DNA from: Luteimonas salinisoli
GTDB taxonomy: Bacteria > Pseudomonadota > Gammaproteobacteria > Xanthomonadales > Xanthomonadaceae
Assembly: GCF_013425525.1 (NCBI RefSeq)
Contig: NZ_JACCKA010000054.1
Span: 40,003 to 104,002 of the forward strand
Direction: 5' to 3'
Length of the DNA stretch: 64,000 bases
Below the pieces are notes generated by a model. That model worked only from the letters and a program-made list of their open reading frames with translations. It had not been told where the DNA came from and searched no databases. This document shows, piece by piece, positions 31,013 through 40,733 of this stretch. How positions within the stretch are numbered: the first letter of the stretch is position 1; the number at the start of each line of letters is the position of its first letter. Position numbers and translations under genes: made by a program.

Positions 31013-31528
31013 TCAGCGCAGGCTGTAGCCGGAGACGCGCCAGACCTTGTCCTCGTCGAGCCGGAACGAGACCAGTTCGCGCACCGGCTCGGCGTTGTTG
31101 GCGAACGTGGTCGGGAAGGCGACGTTGATGTACAGCCCCTCCGGGACCTCGCCGCCGGCCTGGAACTGCGAGCGCGAGACCACCGCGTTGCCGCGGCTGC
31201 CGGGCGCGCCCAGGCGCGCGCGATCGGTGGTGATCTGCTGCACGAAGCTGTCGCGCGGGACCATGCGCTTGACCTCTTCCGTCGCCATCTCCCAGACCTC
31301 GCCGGTGCGGTTGGCGTCGATCATCTGCACGATCTGCTGCGCCGCACGGGTCATCTCCGCGTCCTGGCGCTGCAGCTGCTGCTGCTGCTCGGGTGTGAGC
31401 TGCTGCGTCGGCTGCTGCTGCTGCTGCTGCTGCGCCTGCTGCTGCTGCGCTTGCTGCGGCTGCTGGGCGGCGGCACCGCCGATGCAGACCGTCAATGCGA
31501 CCGCCAGTGCGATTCGCTGGAATCTCAT
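31013..31528 (-). CDS. Exported glutamine-rich DUF4019-like protein
   Basis: 171 residues. A signal peptide (MRFQRIALAVALTVCIGGAA, cleaved before QQ) is followed by about 40 residues of nearly pure glutamine (31370-31466 on the DNA). The C-terminal 110 residues resemble DUF4019: DAEMTRAAQQIVQMIDANR, WEMATEEVKRMVPRDSFVQQ, and VPEGLYINVAFPTTF ending in KVWRVSGYSL. The family is periplasmic or secreted, function unknown. It is separated from rmlD by 120 bases and ends before a hairpin. Confidence 0.78.
   Translation of the reverse strand: MRFQRIALAVALTVCIGGAAAQQPQQAQQQQAQQQQQQQPTQQLTPEQQQQLQRQDAEMTRAAQQIVQMIDANRTGEVWEMATEEVKRMVPRDSFVQQITTDRARLGAPGSRGNAVVSRSQFQAGGEVPEGLYINVAFPTTFANNAEPVRELVSFRLDEDKVWRVSGYSLR
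31370..31466. repeat. Triplet (CTG/CAG) repeat coding for polyglutamine
   Basis: Runs of CTG on the plus strand, CAG codons on the coding strand, interrupted by a few other triplets; the longest pure run is about eight units (31410-31432). Length variation by slippage would change the polyglutamine length without a frameshift. Confidence 0.75.
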
Positions 31529-31648
31529 GCTTCCCTCCTGTCCTGGACCCTTGAAAGGGGCCTAGTGTATGTCAGCGGTCGCCGGCGGAAGCAAGCGCCC
31601 TCGGCGGGCGGGCCCCAGCGCCGCGGTTGCGAAGGGTTCCCGGCGCAT

Positions 31649-32566
31649 TCATCCGGGCCGGCGATCCGGCGCGGCGGCGATCGCGTCCAGGACTGCCGCC
31701 AGCCCCTCGCGCCACGGCAGCGGCTGGATGCCGAAATCGGCTGCCAGGCGCGAGGAATCCAGGCAGGAGCGCGCCGGGCGCCGCGCGGCCGCTGCGTATT
31801 CCGTGGTGGCCACCGTCTGCAGCTCCGGCGGCCGCGCCAGCAGTCCGCGCGCCAGCGCCAGCTCGAAGATCGCCGCGGCGAAGCCATGCCAACTGGTGCA
31901 GCCGGTGGCGGCGGCATGCCAGAGACCCGAGCGCGCGGGCGGCGAGCCGAGCAGCCGCGCGGTGACGTCGGCCAGCCAGCCCGCCGGCGTCGGCGCGCCG
32001 AACTGGTCGTCGACCACGCGCAGCGGCCTGCCCTCGCCCGCCAGCCGCAGCATCGTGCGCAGGAAGTTGTGGCCGTGCGGCGCGTACACCCACGAGGTAC
32101 GCAGCACGAGGTGGCGTGCGCCGCTGGCGCGCACCGCCCGCTCGCCGGCGAGCTTGCTGGCGCCATAGACGTTGAGCGGTGCGACGGGATCGTCCTCGCG
32201 CCAGGCGCCGCCGGTTTCGCCGTCGAAGACGTAGTCCGTGGAGTAGTGGATCAGCAGGGCGTCGCGCCCACGGCACGCAGCGGCCAGCGCGGCAGGCGCC
32301 GCGGCGTTGACGCGGAAGGCGGTCTCGGCAGCCGTTTCGGCGCGGTCGACCGCCGTGAACGCCGCGGCGTTGACGACCGCATCCGGCGCCAGCCTGGCGA
32401 CGAGCTCCGCGGCGCCGGCGGCGTCCTCGAGGTCCACGCGCTCGCAGGGAGCGTCGCCCGCGAGCGTGCCGTCGCGCGTCGCGCAGGCGACCTGGCCCAG
32501 AGGTGCCAGGCTGCGGCGCAGCTCGGTACCCAACTGCCCGTTGGCGCCGAGCAGCAGGATCCGCAT
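31649..32566 (-). CDS. rmlD: dTDP-4-dehydrorhamnose reductase
   Basis: Last step of dTDP-L-rhamnose synthesis, NAD(P)H-dependent reduction of the 4-keto group. 305 residues, SDR fold: LLLGANGQLGTELRR nucleotide loop, DAVVNAAAFTAVDRAE, YSTDYVFDGE, and the catalytic YGASKLAGE. Fourth gene of the rml operon; the ATG shares its A with the TGA of rmlC (TGATG). Ordinary length and motifs; the end is followed by a 120-base spacer. Confidence 0.95.
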   Translation of the reverse strand: MRILLLGANGQLGTELRRSLAPLGQVACATRDGTLAGDAPCERVDLEDAAGAAELVARLAPDAVVNAAAFTAVDRAETAAETAFRVNAAAPAALAAACRGRDALLIHYSTDYVFDGETGGAWREDDPVAPLNVYGASKLAGERAVRASGARHLVLRTSWVYAPHGHNFLRTMLRLAGEGRPLRVVDDQFGAPTPAGWLADVTARLLGSPPARSGLWHAAATGCTSWHGFAAAIFELALARGLLARPPELQTVATTEYAAAARRPARSCLDSSRLAADFGIQPLPWREGLAAVLDAIAAAPDRRPG

Positions 32567-33174
32567 CAGCGCCCCGCGCCCCCGGCGCCCATCAAGCCGG
32601 GCGGCACCCTGGCGCTGGGCGCGTCGTAGTGCGGCAGGCGCTCCTCGCCGATCTCCGCGAGCAACGGCGCCCCCGCGTCCTTGTCCGAGAGCAGCGGCCG
32701 GGCGATGGGCCAGTCGATCGCCAGGTCGGGGTCGTTCCAGCGGATCGCTGCATCGGCCGCGGCATCGTAGGCCGATGTGCACAGGTACGTCACAAGCACC
32801 CGGTCGCTGAGCGCGACGAACCCGTGTGCGAAGCCTTCCGGGACCCAGAACTGGCGGCGGTTGTCCGCGGTGAGCAGGACCGCGGTCCAACGACCGAAGG
32901 TCGGCGATCCGGCTCGAACATCGACGGCGACGTCCCAGGCCTCGCCTTCCAGCACCGAAATGTACTTTCCCTGGGGCTTCGGCCACTGGTAGTGCAGGCC
33001 TCTCAGGACGCCTCGCCTGGACAGGGACACGTTCCCCTGCGCGAATGCCGGCGAGAGTCCCTCGCTCGCCAGCGCCCACTGGCTGAAAGCTTCGAAAAAG
33101 AAGCCCCTCTCGTCCTCGAACACCCGGGGCTCGACGACGAGACACTCCGGCAGGTCCGTCCGGACGATCTTCAC
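32566..33174 (-). CDS. rmlC: dTDP-4-dehydrorhamnose 3,5-epimerase
   Basis: Cupin-fold epimerase acting on C3 and C5 of dTDP-4-keto-6-deoxyglucose. 202 residues. Family motifs: [17 protein letters not shown], the catalytic-His block [20 protein letters not shown], and [19 protein letters not shown] 33174 overlaps the ATGTGA end of rmlA by four bases; this start gives the family N-terminus ([15 protein letters not shown]). The last 20 residues, rich in Pro/Gly, are variable. Confidence 0.95.
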   Translation of the reverse strand: MKIVRTDLPECLVVEPRVFEDERGFFFEAFSQWALASEGLSPAFAQGNVSLSRRGVLRGLHYQWPKPQGKYISVLEGEAWDVAVDVRAGSPTFGRWTAVLLTADNRRQFWVPEGFAHGFVALSDRVLVTYLCTSAYDAAADAAIRWNDPDLAIDWPIARPLLSDKDAGAPLLAEIGEERLPHYDAPSARVPPGLMGAGGAGR

Positions 33175-34058
33175 ATTACGATCCGGCTGTCGGCCAGCGC
33201 GAGAAGGTACTTGCCGTATCCGTTCTTCGCCAACGGCGCGGCGAGGGTCCGCAGCTGGTCGGCGTCGATCCAGCCGTTGCGCCAGGCGATCTCTTCGGGC
33301 GCGCACACGCGCAGGCCCTGCCGCGCCTCGATCGTGCCGATGTAGTTCGCCGCCTCCAGCAGGGACTGATGCGTGCCGGTATCCAGCCACGCATAGCCGC
33401 GCCCCAGCTTTTCCAGGTGCAGCGAGCCTTCCTGCAGATAGCAGCGGCTCAGGTCGGTGATCTCCAGTTCCCCGCGCGCGGAGGGCTCCAGCGTGGCCGC
33501 GAAATCGCTCGCGCGTCCGTCGTAGAAGTACAGTCCGGTAACGGCGTAGTTGGACCGCGGCGCGACGGGCTTCTCCTCGAGGCCGATCACGCGCCCGTCG
33601 GCATCGAATTCGGCCACGCCGTAGCGCTCGGGATCGTTCACCCAGTAGCCGAAGACCGATGCGCCTCGCTCGCGCTCGTCCGCACGGTGCAGCAACCCGC
33701 TGAGCCCGGGACCATGGAAGATGTTGTCCCCCAGCACCAGGCAGCTCGGCCGCCCGTCGAGGAAGTCGCGTCCGATCAGGTAGGCCTGCGCCAGGCCGTC
33801 CGGACTCGGCTGCGCGGCGTACTCGATCCGCATGCCCCACTGCGAGCCGTCGCCCAGCAGGGCCTTGAACAGGGCCTGCTCGTGCGGAGTGTTGATCACC
33901 AGCACCTCGCGGATGCCGGCCAGCATCAACACGCTGAGGGGGTAGTAGATCATCGGCTTGTCGTACACCGGCAGCAGCTGCTTGCTGATCCCCTGGGTGA
34001 TGGGATAGAGCCGCGTGCCGGACCCGCCGGCCAGGACGATGCCGCGCCGCTGCGTCAT
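33171..34058 (-). CDS. rmlA: Glucose-1-phosphate thymidylyltransferase
   Basis: Makes dTDP-glucose from dTTP and glucose-1-phosphate, entry step of dTDP-rhamnose synthesis. 295 residues. The nucleotidyltransferase loop [31 protein letters not shown], and [12 protein letters not shown] with the catalytic Asp, plus [20 protein letters not shown], are intact. Its start overlaps the rmlB stop (ATGA) and its end overlaps rmlC, so all four genes form one tightly coupled operon, likely for lipopolysaccharide or exopolysaccharide rhamnose. Confidence 0.96.
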   Translation of the reverse strand: MTQRRGIVLAGGSGTRLYPITQGISKQLLPVYDKPMIYYPLSVLMLAGIREVLVINTPHEQALFKALLGDGSQWGMRIEYAAQPSPDGLAQAYLIGRDFLDGRPSCLVLGDNIFHGPGLSGLLHRADERERGASVFGYWVNDPERYGVAEFDADGRVIGLEEKPVAPRSNYAVTGLYFYDGRASDFAATLEPSARGELEITDLSRCYLQEGSLHLEKLGRGYAWLDTGTHQSLLEAANYIGTIEARQGLRVCAPEEIAWRNGWIDADQLRTLAAPLAKNGYGKYLLALADSRIVM

Positions 34059-35110
34059 GCCGCGCTCCCGATCCGCTCCAGGCGGTAGCTGCCGTCGAGC
34101 ACCCGCCGCACCCACGGCTGGTGGTCGAGATACCAGTCCACCGTACGCGCGATGCCCTCCTCGAAAGTGACGGCGGGACGCCAGCCGAGTCCATCCCTGA
34201 TCCGGGACGCATCGATGGCGTAGCGCCGGTCGTGGCCCGGCCGGTCCGCGACGAAGGCGATCAGCTCCTCGCGCCGGCGTCCGTCCTCGAGGGGACGGCG
34301 ACGGTCGAGCAGCGCGCAGATGGTCTTGACCACCTCGATGTTCTCGCGCTCGGCGTCCCCGCCGACGTTGTAGGTCTCCCCCACGACGCCGCTGTCGAGG
34401 ACCGTCCTGATCGCCTTGCAATGGTCCTCGACGTACAGCCAGTCGCGCACGTTGCGGCCGTCCCCGTAGACCGGCAGCGCCTCGCCCGCCAGGGCCTTGG
34501 CGATCACCAGCGGGATCAGCTTCTCGGGAAACTGGTAGGGGCCGTAGTTGTTCGAGCAGTTGGTGGTCAGCGTCGGGAGGCCATAGGTGTGATGGAACGC
34601 CCGGACCAGGTGGTCCGATGCCGCCTTCGAGGCCGAGTACGGCGAATTGGGCGCATAGGGCGTGCTCTCGGTGAACTTACCCGTGTCCCCGAGCGACCCG
34701 TAGACTTCGTCCGTGGAGACGTGGAGAAAGCGGAAGGCGCTACGAGCATCGTCCTCGAGCGCACGCCAGTGGTCGCGCACCGCCTCGAGCAGCACCAGGG
34801 TGCCGACGACATTGGTCTGCACGAATGCGGCAGGCCCGTCGATCGACCGGTCGACATGGCTCTCGGCGGCGAAATTGATCACCGCGTCCGGTCGGTGCCG
34901 CCGCAGCAGGGTGTCGACCAGCTGGCGGTCGCCGATATCGCCCTGAACGAAGACGTGATCGGGATTTCCCTGCAGGGTAGCGAGCGTGTCGGGATTGCCC
35001 GCATAGGTCAGCAGGTCGAGGTTCACCACCCTGACCCCGGATGCGACCGCCTGCAGTACGAAATTGGCACCGATGAATCCGGCGCCGCCTGTCACCAGCC
35101 AAGTCGACAT
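34055..35110 (-). CDS. rmlB: dTDP-glucose 4,6-dehydratase
   Basis: NAD-dependent SDR-family dehydratase, second step of dTDP-L-rhamnose synthesis. 351 residues from ATG 35110, chosen because GAGG is five bases upstream; the in-frame GTG at 35116 is an alternative. Motifs: [13 protein letters not shown], the [12 protein letters not shown] block, [11 protein letters not shown] with the catalytic Asp-Glu, and [12 protein letters not shown]. First gene of the rmlBACD operon. Upstream lies the ssb stop at 35165, leaving 54 bases for a promoter or readthrough from ssb. Confidence 0.96.
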   Translation of the reverse strand: MSTWLVTGGAGFIGANFVLQAVASGVRVVNLDLLTYAGNPDTLATLQGNPDHVFVQGDIGDRQLVDTLLRRHRPDAVINFAAESHVDRSIDGPAAFVQTNVVGTLVLLEAVRDHWRALEDDARSAFRFLHVSTDEVYGSLGDTGKFTESTPYAPNSPYSASKAASDHLVRAFHHTYGLPTLTTNCSNNYGPYQFPEKLIPLVIAKALAGEALPVYGDGRNVRDWLYVEDHCKAIRTVLDSGVVGETYNVGGDAERENIEVVKTICALLDRRRPLEDGRRREELIAFVADRPGHDRRYAIDASRIRDGLGWRPAVTFEEGIARTVDWYLDHQPWVRRVLDGSYRLERIGSAA

Positions 35111-35164
35111 TGCCACCTCGGGTTGAACGGATCCGGTACCGGGACCAGGGCGAAACGTCGAGTC

Positions 35165-35638
35165 TCAGAACGGGATGTCGTCGTCGGAGAAATCGTCGGC
35201 CGGTGGCGGCGCCGACTGCGAGGACGGCTGCCGCCGCGGCGCGGCCGATTCCTGGCGCGGTGGTCGCGAGGGGCGGTCGCCCCCGCCACCGCCACCGCCC
35301 TCGCCGCGGCCGCCGAGCATCTGCATCTCATTGGCGACGATCTCGGTGAAGTACTTCTCCACCCCGTCCTGGCCGGTGTACTTGTCGTAGCGGATCTCGC
35401 CCTCGACGTACACCTGCGATCCCTTGCGCAGGTACTCGGCGGCGATCTCGCCGAGCTTGCCGAAGAAGGTGACCCGGTGCCACTGGGTGTTCTCCTGCGG
35501 GTTGCCGTCGCGGTCCTTGCGGACGCTGGTGGTGGCGAGGCTGATCTTGGTGATGGCCATGCCGCCCTGGGTGTATTTGGTCTCCGGGTCGTTGCCGAGA
35601 TTGCCGACCAGGATCGCCTTGTTGATGCCACGGGCCAT
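35165..35638 (-). CDS. ssb: Single-stranded DNA-binding protein
   Basis: Homotetrameric OB-fold protein for replication and repair, 157 residues. N-terminal [20 protein letters not shown], aromatic DNA contacts in [13 protein letters not shown] and a basic [16 protein letters not shown] segment; a Gly/Pro/Ser-rich linker; and the C-terminal acidic tip [10 protein letters not shown] that docks SSB partners. Divergent from ispB. A TATAAT on the minus strand at 35692-35687 gives about a 40-base leader. Confidence 0.97.
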   Translation of the reverse strand: MARGINKAILVGNLGNDPETKYTQGGMAITKISLATTSVRKDRDGNPQENTQWHRVTFFGKLGEIAAEYLRKGSQVYVEGEIRYDKYTGQDGVEKYFTEIVANEMQMLGGRGEGGGGGGGDRPSRPPRQESAAPRRQPSSQSAPPPADDFSDDDIPF

Positions 35639-35686
35639 GAAGGATTCCTTGGGATTGCTTGCCGGAAGCGGCAGGGGATCATTGGA

Positions 35687-35692
35687 TTATAG
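35687..35692 (-). promoter_or_regulatory. -10 box for ssb
   Basis: TATAAT when read on the minus strand, about 49 bases ahead of the ssb ATG. The -35 region is weak (CGGACA at 15 bases). Confidence 0.45.
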
Positions 35693-35778
35693 CGGGCGCC
35701 GGCCGGCTGTCCGAGCCGACCGCCCCGCGGTGTCGGAAGATGCCGCGTCGCCGTGTCGGCCCCCCGGCAGGGGCCCCG

Positions 35779-35784
35779 TATAAT
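35779..35784 (+). promoter_or_regulatory. -10 box for ispB
   Basis: TATAAT 26 bases ahead of the ispB ATG, giving a leader of about 20 bases. No convincing -35 hexamer. Confidence 0.5.
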
Positions 35785-35810
35785 CCCGTTTCCCCAGCCA
35801 CGGCGACGCA

Positions 35811-36806
35811 ATGGACCAGGCCCTGCCCGCGACGATCCCCGACCTGGCGGCCATCCAGGCTCTCGCCGCCCCCGACATGGCCGCGATCGACGCCCTGATC
35901 CGCCGGCGCCTGGCTTCCGACGTGGTGCTGATCAACCAGGTGGCCGAGCACATCGTCTCGGCCGGCGGCAAGCGGCTGCGGCCGATGCTGGTGGCGCTGG
36001 CCGGCCGGGCTTGCGGCGGCGGCGGGGCGGAGCACCACCAGCTCGCCGCGATCGTCGAGTTCATCCACACCTCCACCCTGCTCCACGACGACGTGGTGGA
36101 CGAGTCCGACCTGCGCCGCGGCCGCAGCACCGCCAACGCGATCTGGGGCAATGCCGCCAGCGTGCTGGTCGGCGACTTCCTCTACTCGCGCAGCTTCCAG
36201 CTGATGGTCGAGCTGGGCCGCATGGAGGTGATGCGGATCCTCGCCGACACCACCAACCGCATCGCCGAGGGCGAGGTGCTGCAGCTGCTGCACGTGCGCA
36301 ACCCGGACGTCGACGAGGGGGCCTACCTGCGGGTGATCGAGCGCAAGACCGCGGTGCTGTTCGCCGCCGGCACCCGGCTCGGGGCGCTGGCCGCCGGCGC
36401 CGATGCGGCGACCCAGCAGGCGCTGCACGAGTACGGCCTGCAACTGGGCTACGCGTTCCAGATCGCCGACGACGTGCTCGACTACAGCGCGGATGCCGAC
36501 GAACTGGGCAAGCACCTCGGCGACGACCTGGCCGAGGGCAAGGCGACGCTGCCGCTGATCCACGCCATGGCCCATGCCGATGCGCCCACCCGCGAACGCC
36601 TGCGCGGCATCGTCGAACAGGGCGACGCCGGGGCGATGGACGAGGTGATGGCGGCGATCCAGGCCAGCCGGGGACTGGACTACAGCCGCGCGCGGGCGCA
36701 CGAGTTCGCCGCCGCCGCCGTGGCGGCCCTCGACCGCTTGCCGGACAACGCGGCGGTCGCCGCGCTGCGCGGCCTCGCCCGCCACGCGGTCGAGCGCGGC
36801 AGCTGA
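35811..36806 (+). CDS. ispB: Polyprenyl (octaprenyl-type) diphosphate synthase
   Basis: Trans-prenyl chain elongation for the ubiquinone side chain. 331 residues. First aspartate-rich motif LLHDDVVDESDLRRG, preceded by GGKRLRPMLVALAG for substrate binding, and second motif IADDVLDYSAD. GDFLYSRSFQLMVELG controls chain length; with a small residue pattern before the first motif this is the long-chain class. The gene is alone between divergent ssb and a convergent dienelactone hydrolase gene. Confidence 0.94.
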   Translation: MDQALPATIPDLAAIQALAAPDMAAIDALIRRRLASDVVLINQVAEHIVSAGGKRLRPMLVALAGRACGGGGAEHHQLAAIVEFIHTSTLLHDDVVDESDLRRGRSTANAIWGNAASVLVGDFLYSRSFQLMVELGRMEVMRILADTTNRIAEGEVLQLLHVRNPDVDEGAYLRVIERKTAVLFAAGTRLGALAAGADAATQQALHEYGLQLGYAFQIADDVLDYSADADELGKHLGDDLAEGKATLPLIHAMAHADAPTRERLRGIVEQGDAGAMDEVMAAIQASRGLDYSRARAHEFAAAAVAALDRLPDNAAVAALRGLARHAVERGS

Positions 36807-36902
36807 CCCGGTAGACGGCAGCGACTGCGCAGGCGGCGAAGCTCGGGCCGCGACGCGCGTGGGCGCCTCCCCCTGACCGCGCGCTCCGGGAACCGCGAGC
36901 CG

Positions 36903-37715
36903 TCAGCGCGGGTCGGCGGCGAAGATCTCCTCGAAGAACGCGTCGATCATGACGAAGGCACGGCGGGAGGCGCGCTCGTCGTAGCGGCAGTTGTCCTCCG
37001 GGTCCGCACCGGCATCCTCTTCCTGGCTGAAGCAGTGCCGCGCGCCGCCGAAGTCGACGAACCGCCAGTCGGCGCCGGCAGCGCGCATCTCCTGGCCGAA
37101 GGCGGCGATGTGCGCGTCGGTGACGGAGGCATCCTCGGCGCCGTTGAGCGCCAGAACCGGGGCCATGATCCGGTTGTCCTCCGTCGGCAGATGGGTCTCC
37201 AGGCCGCCGTGCACACTGACGACGCCGGCGACGTCGGCGCCGGACCGCGCCAGCTCGAGCACCGCCGAACCTCCGAAGCAGAACCCGATCGCGGCGATCC
37301 TGGCGGGATCCACCGGCACCCGGCCCGCCTGTCCCGACAGCGCCTGCACCGCGGCCGCCACGCGCCTGCGCAGGGCCGTGCCGCCGTCCGAGTACACCTG
37401 CATGACCTGCTGCCGGGCCTCGTCCCGGTTCGCCGGGCGGACCCCCTTGCCGTAGACATCGGCCACCAGCACCACGCGCCCGTCGCCGGCCAGGGTGCGC
37501 GCGCGCGCCAGCGCATGCTCGCCCACCCCCATCCAGTTCGGCACCATCACCACGCCGGGGCGCGGATCCGGACCACCGGCGTCGTCGTACACCACGACGC
37601 CGCTGAAGGTGCGGCCGTCGACCTCCCATTCGACCGGATCGCTCCTGGGCGCTGCCTGCGCAACGGTGGCAACCGGGAGCAGCAATACCAGCGCCGCCAG
37701 TTCGAATCGGATCAT
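36903..37715 (-). CDS. Exported dienelactone hydrolase-family protein
   Basis: 270 residues with a signal peptide (ELAALVLLLPVATVAQAAP). DLH-type alpha/beta hydrolase: the nucleophile elbow GFCFGGSAVLEL has Cys as nucleophile, the Asp lies in LALNGAEDASVTD, and the His in GGARHCFSQEED. The oxyanion side is VVMVPNWMGVGEHAL. Dienelactone hydrolases open lactones in chloroaromatic degradation, but periplasmic members like this one are mostly uncharacterised. No catabolic genes are adjacent; single gene. Confidence 0.87.
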   Translation of the reverse strand: MIRFELAALVLLLPVATVAQAAPRSDPVEWEVDGRTFSGVVVYDDAGGPDPRPGVVMVPNWMGVGEHALARARTLAGDGRVVLVADVYGKGVRPANRDEARQQVMQVYSDGGTALRRRVAAAVQALSGQAGRVPVDPARIAAIGFCFGGSAVLELARSGADVAGVVSVHGGLETHLPTEDNRIMAPVLALNGAEDASVTDAHIAAFGQEMRAAGADWRFVDFGGARHCFSQEEDAGADPEDNCRYDERASRRAFVMIDAFFEEIFAADPR

Positions 37716-37852
37716 GGGCCGGGCCCTCGCAAGAGTAGAGCCGCAAGCCTAGCGCCGCGACGGCTCCTGGGGAGACGCGACTGATGTGCAGCGATGCGCG
37801 CGGAGATGACCCGGGACCGGCGCGGGAGGGTGGCCGGTCCCGCCGACCCCGC

Positions 37853-39250
37853 TCAGGCGATGCCCAGCCCCGGGATCGCCGTGATCCGCTCCGGGTCGAA
37901 CCCCGCCAGCGCGGCGAAATGGCGCCCCCGCTCGGTGTAGTCGCGGTACGGGCCGAAGCTCGGCGCCCCGGGCGAAAGCAGCACCACGCCTCCCGCCTCG
38001 CCCAGCGCGTCTCGCGCGGCGGCGACGGCGGCCGGCAGGTCCGTCGCCGCGCGTAGCGCGAATCCGCCGGCGGCGGCGATGCCGGCAAGCGCGGCGTGGA
38101 TGCGCGGCCCGCTGCTGCCCATGGTGACCACCGCGCGCGGGGCGGCGGCGCGCATGCGCGCGGCGAACGCGGCCCAGTCCAGGCCGCGGTCGTGCCCGCC
38201 GACCAGGATGGCCACCCGGGACGCGGCGAACGCATCCAGCGCGGCGATCGCCGCCTGCGGCGTGGTACTGATCGAATCGTTCACCCAGACCAGGCCGTCG
38301 CGATCGCCGAGCGTCTGCAGCCGGTGCGGGAGCGGCACGAACCCAGCCGCGTGCGCCGCCAGCGGCGCGGCGTCCACGCCCAGGGCGTCGATCGCGGCCA
38401 GCGCAGCGCAAAGGTTTCGGCGATTGTGCGCCCCTGGCAGCGGCAGCACGGCGGTGTCGAGCACGGCGGCCTCGCCACGGTGCAGCACCTCGCCACGCAG
38501 GTGCCAGCCGTCGGGGCGATTGAACCAGCGCACCTCGCTGTGCGGGAGCTCCAGCGCAGCGAGCCGCGCGTCGAGCGCGTCGAGCACGGCGATCCTCGGC
38601 CGCGCCTGGGTCAGCAGCGCCAGTTTGTCCTCGACGTAGCGGGTCTCGCCGCCGTGCCAGTCGAGGTGCTCCGGATGGACGTTGGTGACCACGGCCACGT
38701 GCGGCGGCACGCCCGCCGCGGCCACGTCGCGTGTCTGGTAGCTCGACAGCTCGATCACCCAGGCTTCGGCCTGCGCTCCCAGCAACTCGAGCATGGGCAG
38801 GCCGATGTTCCCGGCCAGCGCCGTGCGCAGGCCGCCGGCGCGCAGCAGGTGCGCGGTCAGCGCGCTGGTCGTGCTCTTGCCCTTGGTGCCGGTGACGCAG
38901 AGGGTGCGCGCGTCGGCCCGTTCGGCGAACCACAGCGCCGTCCCACCGACGAAGCGCGTTCCCCCGGCCGCGGCCGCCTGCGCCTCGGTCGAGTAAGGGC
39001 TGATCCCGGGAGACTTGATCACCACGTCGAACGCCGACAGCCGTGCGGCTCTGGCTTCCGTCTCGACGGTCAGGTAGGCGTCGCCGAGTGCCCGCACCTG
39101 CTCCGCCTCGTCGGGCCGGCAGAACAGCGTCAACGGCATCGATGCGCCATGCGCCGATTCCCGATTCCGCAGCGCGCGCCAGGCCGCCTGGCCTTCGCGG
39201 CCCCAGCCCCACAGCGCGACGCGCGAGCCGTCAAGCTCCGAAATGCGCAT
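37853..39250 (-). CDS. murD2: UDP-N-acetylmuramoyl-L-alanine—L-glutamate ligase (MurD2)
   Basis: Mur ligase that adds L-glutamate to UDP-MurNAc-L-Ala, as described in Xanthomonas. 465 residues. N-terminal Rossmann-like domain ([17 protein letters not shown]), P-loop [19 protein letters not shown], the [10 protein letters not shown] and [12 protein letters not shown] blocks of the central ATPase domain, and [17 protein letters not shown] and GGHDRGLDW of the C-terminal domain. It overlaps murL by about 20 bases and is last in the lysAC-murL-murD2 operon. Distinction from ordinary MurD rests on the neighbouring murL, which would be needed to convert L-Glu to D-Glu. Confidence 0.88.
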   Translation of the reverse strand: MRISELDGSRVALWGWGREGQAAWRALRNRESAHGASMPLTLFCRPDEAEQVRALGDAYLTVETEARAARLSAFDVVIKSPGISPYSTEAQAAAAGGTRFVGGTALWFAERADARTLCVTGTKGKSTTSALTAHLLRAGGLRTALAGNIGLPMLELLGAQAEAWVIELSSYQTRDVAAAGVPPHVAVVTNVHPEHLDWHGGETRYVEDKLALLTQARPRIAVLDALDARLAALELPHSEVRWFNRPDGWHLRGEVLHRGEAAVLDTAVLPLPGAHNRRNLCAALAAIDALGVDAAPLAAHAAGFVPLPHRLQTLGDRDGLVWVNDSISTTPQAAIAALDAFAASRVAILVGGHDRGLDWAAFAARMRAAAPRAVVTMGSSGPRIHAALAGIAAAGGFALRAATDLPAAVAAARDALGEAGGVVLLSPGAPSFGPYRDYTERGRHFAALAGFDPERITAIPGLGIA

Positions 39251-40733
39251 GCAGGCGTTCCCACAGCGGCGCCGGAATGCGGTGCTCGCCGTCGATACGC
39301 AGCAGCGGCTCGAGCGACAGCCCGGCCGGATCGAGCTGCGGGGCGATCTCGCGCGCGAAACGCCGCACGACCGCGTCCTCGCGCCATTCCGGGCGCCGCG
39401 CCAGGGCGGCCATCGCTGCGCGCGATTCGCGGCCCTCGCCGACGCATTCGAACGGCTTGTGGTCGCGGTATTCGAGCAGCGCGTCGTAGCCGGGGATCTG
39501 CGCGGCATCGTCGAGCAGGTTGCGGCCGAAGATCGCCACCAGCCGCGGCTTGGGCATGAACGGCGCCAGCGCCAGGAACACGAAGTGGCACTTCGGGCAG
39601 ATCCCGCACCAGCGGTTGACCGGCCGCTCGCCGAGCAGGTGGAAGTTGCGGTTGCAGCTGGAGAAGTGGGCGTCGTAGCGGTCGGTCCCGGCGAACTGCC
39701 GCGCCACCGCCAGCTCCGAGAACGGACGCAGCAACGAGTAGTAGTGCAGGGTCCGCCGCGGATCCGACCCGGGATCGGCGGCGGCGTGGCGCTCCAGCCA
39801 GGCGCCGAAATCGCGCTCGAACGCCCAGCCCTTGGACCACTGGTGGTTCACCTCGCCGGCGCCTTCGATCAGGCTGCCGTAGCTGGCGGAACGCTCGTTG
39901 GAGAACACCACCTGGCCGGCGCCGAGCAGCACCGCGGCGAAGGCGAGGATCGCCGAATTGATCGCGGTCACCGGGATATGGCCGTTCCAGGCGCCCTGGC
40001 GGTTGTACTCGAACAGTTCCGGCGCCAGCTGGCGGCCGATGTTCAGGGTGGGCAGTCCGGTGCGCTCGGCGCAGGCGCGGATCAGCTGGGAGCCGCCGAT
40101 CCAGGTGACGGTCTGCGCCACCCCGGCGGCGCGCAGCGCCTCGATCGACACCAGCGAGTCCTTGCCGCCGCCGATGGCGACGAGCGCGCGTCCACCCGTC
40201 CCGATGGGGCCGTGCCCTGCTTCGCCCTCTCCCTCAGGGGCTGGCTCTCCCCGGCCCGCGCTCGCAAGCGCGCGGGGGCTGGGTTCGGAAGCTTTGGCGT
40301 CGCTGCGCCCGCTCTCGCTTGCGAGGGAGCGCTGGAGCGAGGACGCGTCCGCGACCGGAAAGCGGATCCGTCCATGCAGGTCCAGCCCGTTGCGGTAGGC
40401 GAACTCGCCCAGGCCATGGACGTAGATCTCCTCCAGCAGCGCCGCCGTGTCCGCATCGATGGCGTAGCCGTCGATGCGGATCTCCGCCGGCACCGCGGCC
40501 TTGTAGTAGCTCACCCCGGCGACCAGATGCAGCAGCCTCAGCACGCGCGTGGCGGCCGCTGCGCGGTCGCCGTCGACCGCGAACGGCGCGCCTGGCACCG
40601 TCACCGTCTCCACCAGCTCCGGGCCGTCGTCGAAGGCGTAGATCAGCCGCGCCACGCCGCTATCGGCATCGAAATCGCAGCGCACGAAGCGGAACGCGCG
40701 GATCGCGTCGCGGGAGAAGCGCCATGCGCTCAT
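39231..40733 (-). CDS. murL: UDP-MurNAc-L-Ala-L-Glu epimerase (MurL)
   Basis: ATP-dependent epimerase converting the terminal L-Glu of UDP-MurNAc-L-Ala-L-Glu to D-Glu, the Xanthomonas alternative to glutamate racemase. 500 residues, about 50 longer than I expect for the family. Key features: adenylation-like PP-loop [18 protein letters not shown] (GGGKDS 188-193), [14 protein letters not shown], and the metal/Cys-rich [20 protein letters not shown]. The excess is an Arg/Ser/Glu-rich block at about 131-178, annotated separately. Its start overlaps the lysAC stop (ATGA) and its end overlaps murD2. Confidence 0.9.
   Translation of the reverse strand: MSAWRFSRDAIRAFRFVRCDFDADSGVARLIYAFDDGPELVETVTVPGAPFAVDGDRAAAATRVLRLLHLVAGVSYYKAAVPAEIRIDGYAIDADTAALLEEIYVHGLGEFAYRNGLDLHGRIRFPVADASSLQRSLASESGRSDAKASEPSPRALASAGRGEPAPEGEGEAGHGPIGTGGRALVAIGGGKDSLVSIEALRAAGVAQTVTWIGGSQLIRACAERTGLPTLNIGRQLAPELFEYNRQGAWNGHIPVTAINSAILAFAAVLLGAGQVVFSNERSASYGSLIEGAGEVNHQWSKGWAFERDFGAWLERHAAADPGSDPRRTLHYYSLLRPFSELAVARQFAGTDRYDAHFSSCNRNFHLLGERPVNRWCGICPKCHFVFLALAPFMPKPRLVAIFGRNLLDDAAQIPGYDALLEYRDHKPFECVGEGRESRAAMAALARRPEWREDAVVRRFAREIAPQLDPAGLSLEPLLRIDGEHRIPAPLWERLHAHFGA
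40200..40343 (-). other. In-frame insertion block inside murL
   Basis: About 48 codons (roughly residues 131-178) just before the GGGKDS loop. The plus-strand DNA reads like an intergenic repeat: CCCTCTCCCTCAGGGGCTGG, GCGCTCGCAAGCGCGCGGGG and a palindromic CTCGCTTGCGAG. There is no stop in the murL frame. Boundaries approximate. Confidence 0.65.
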
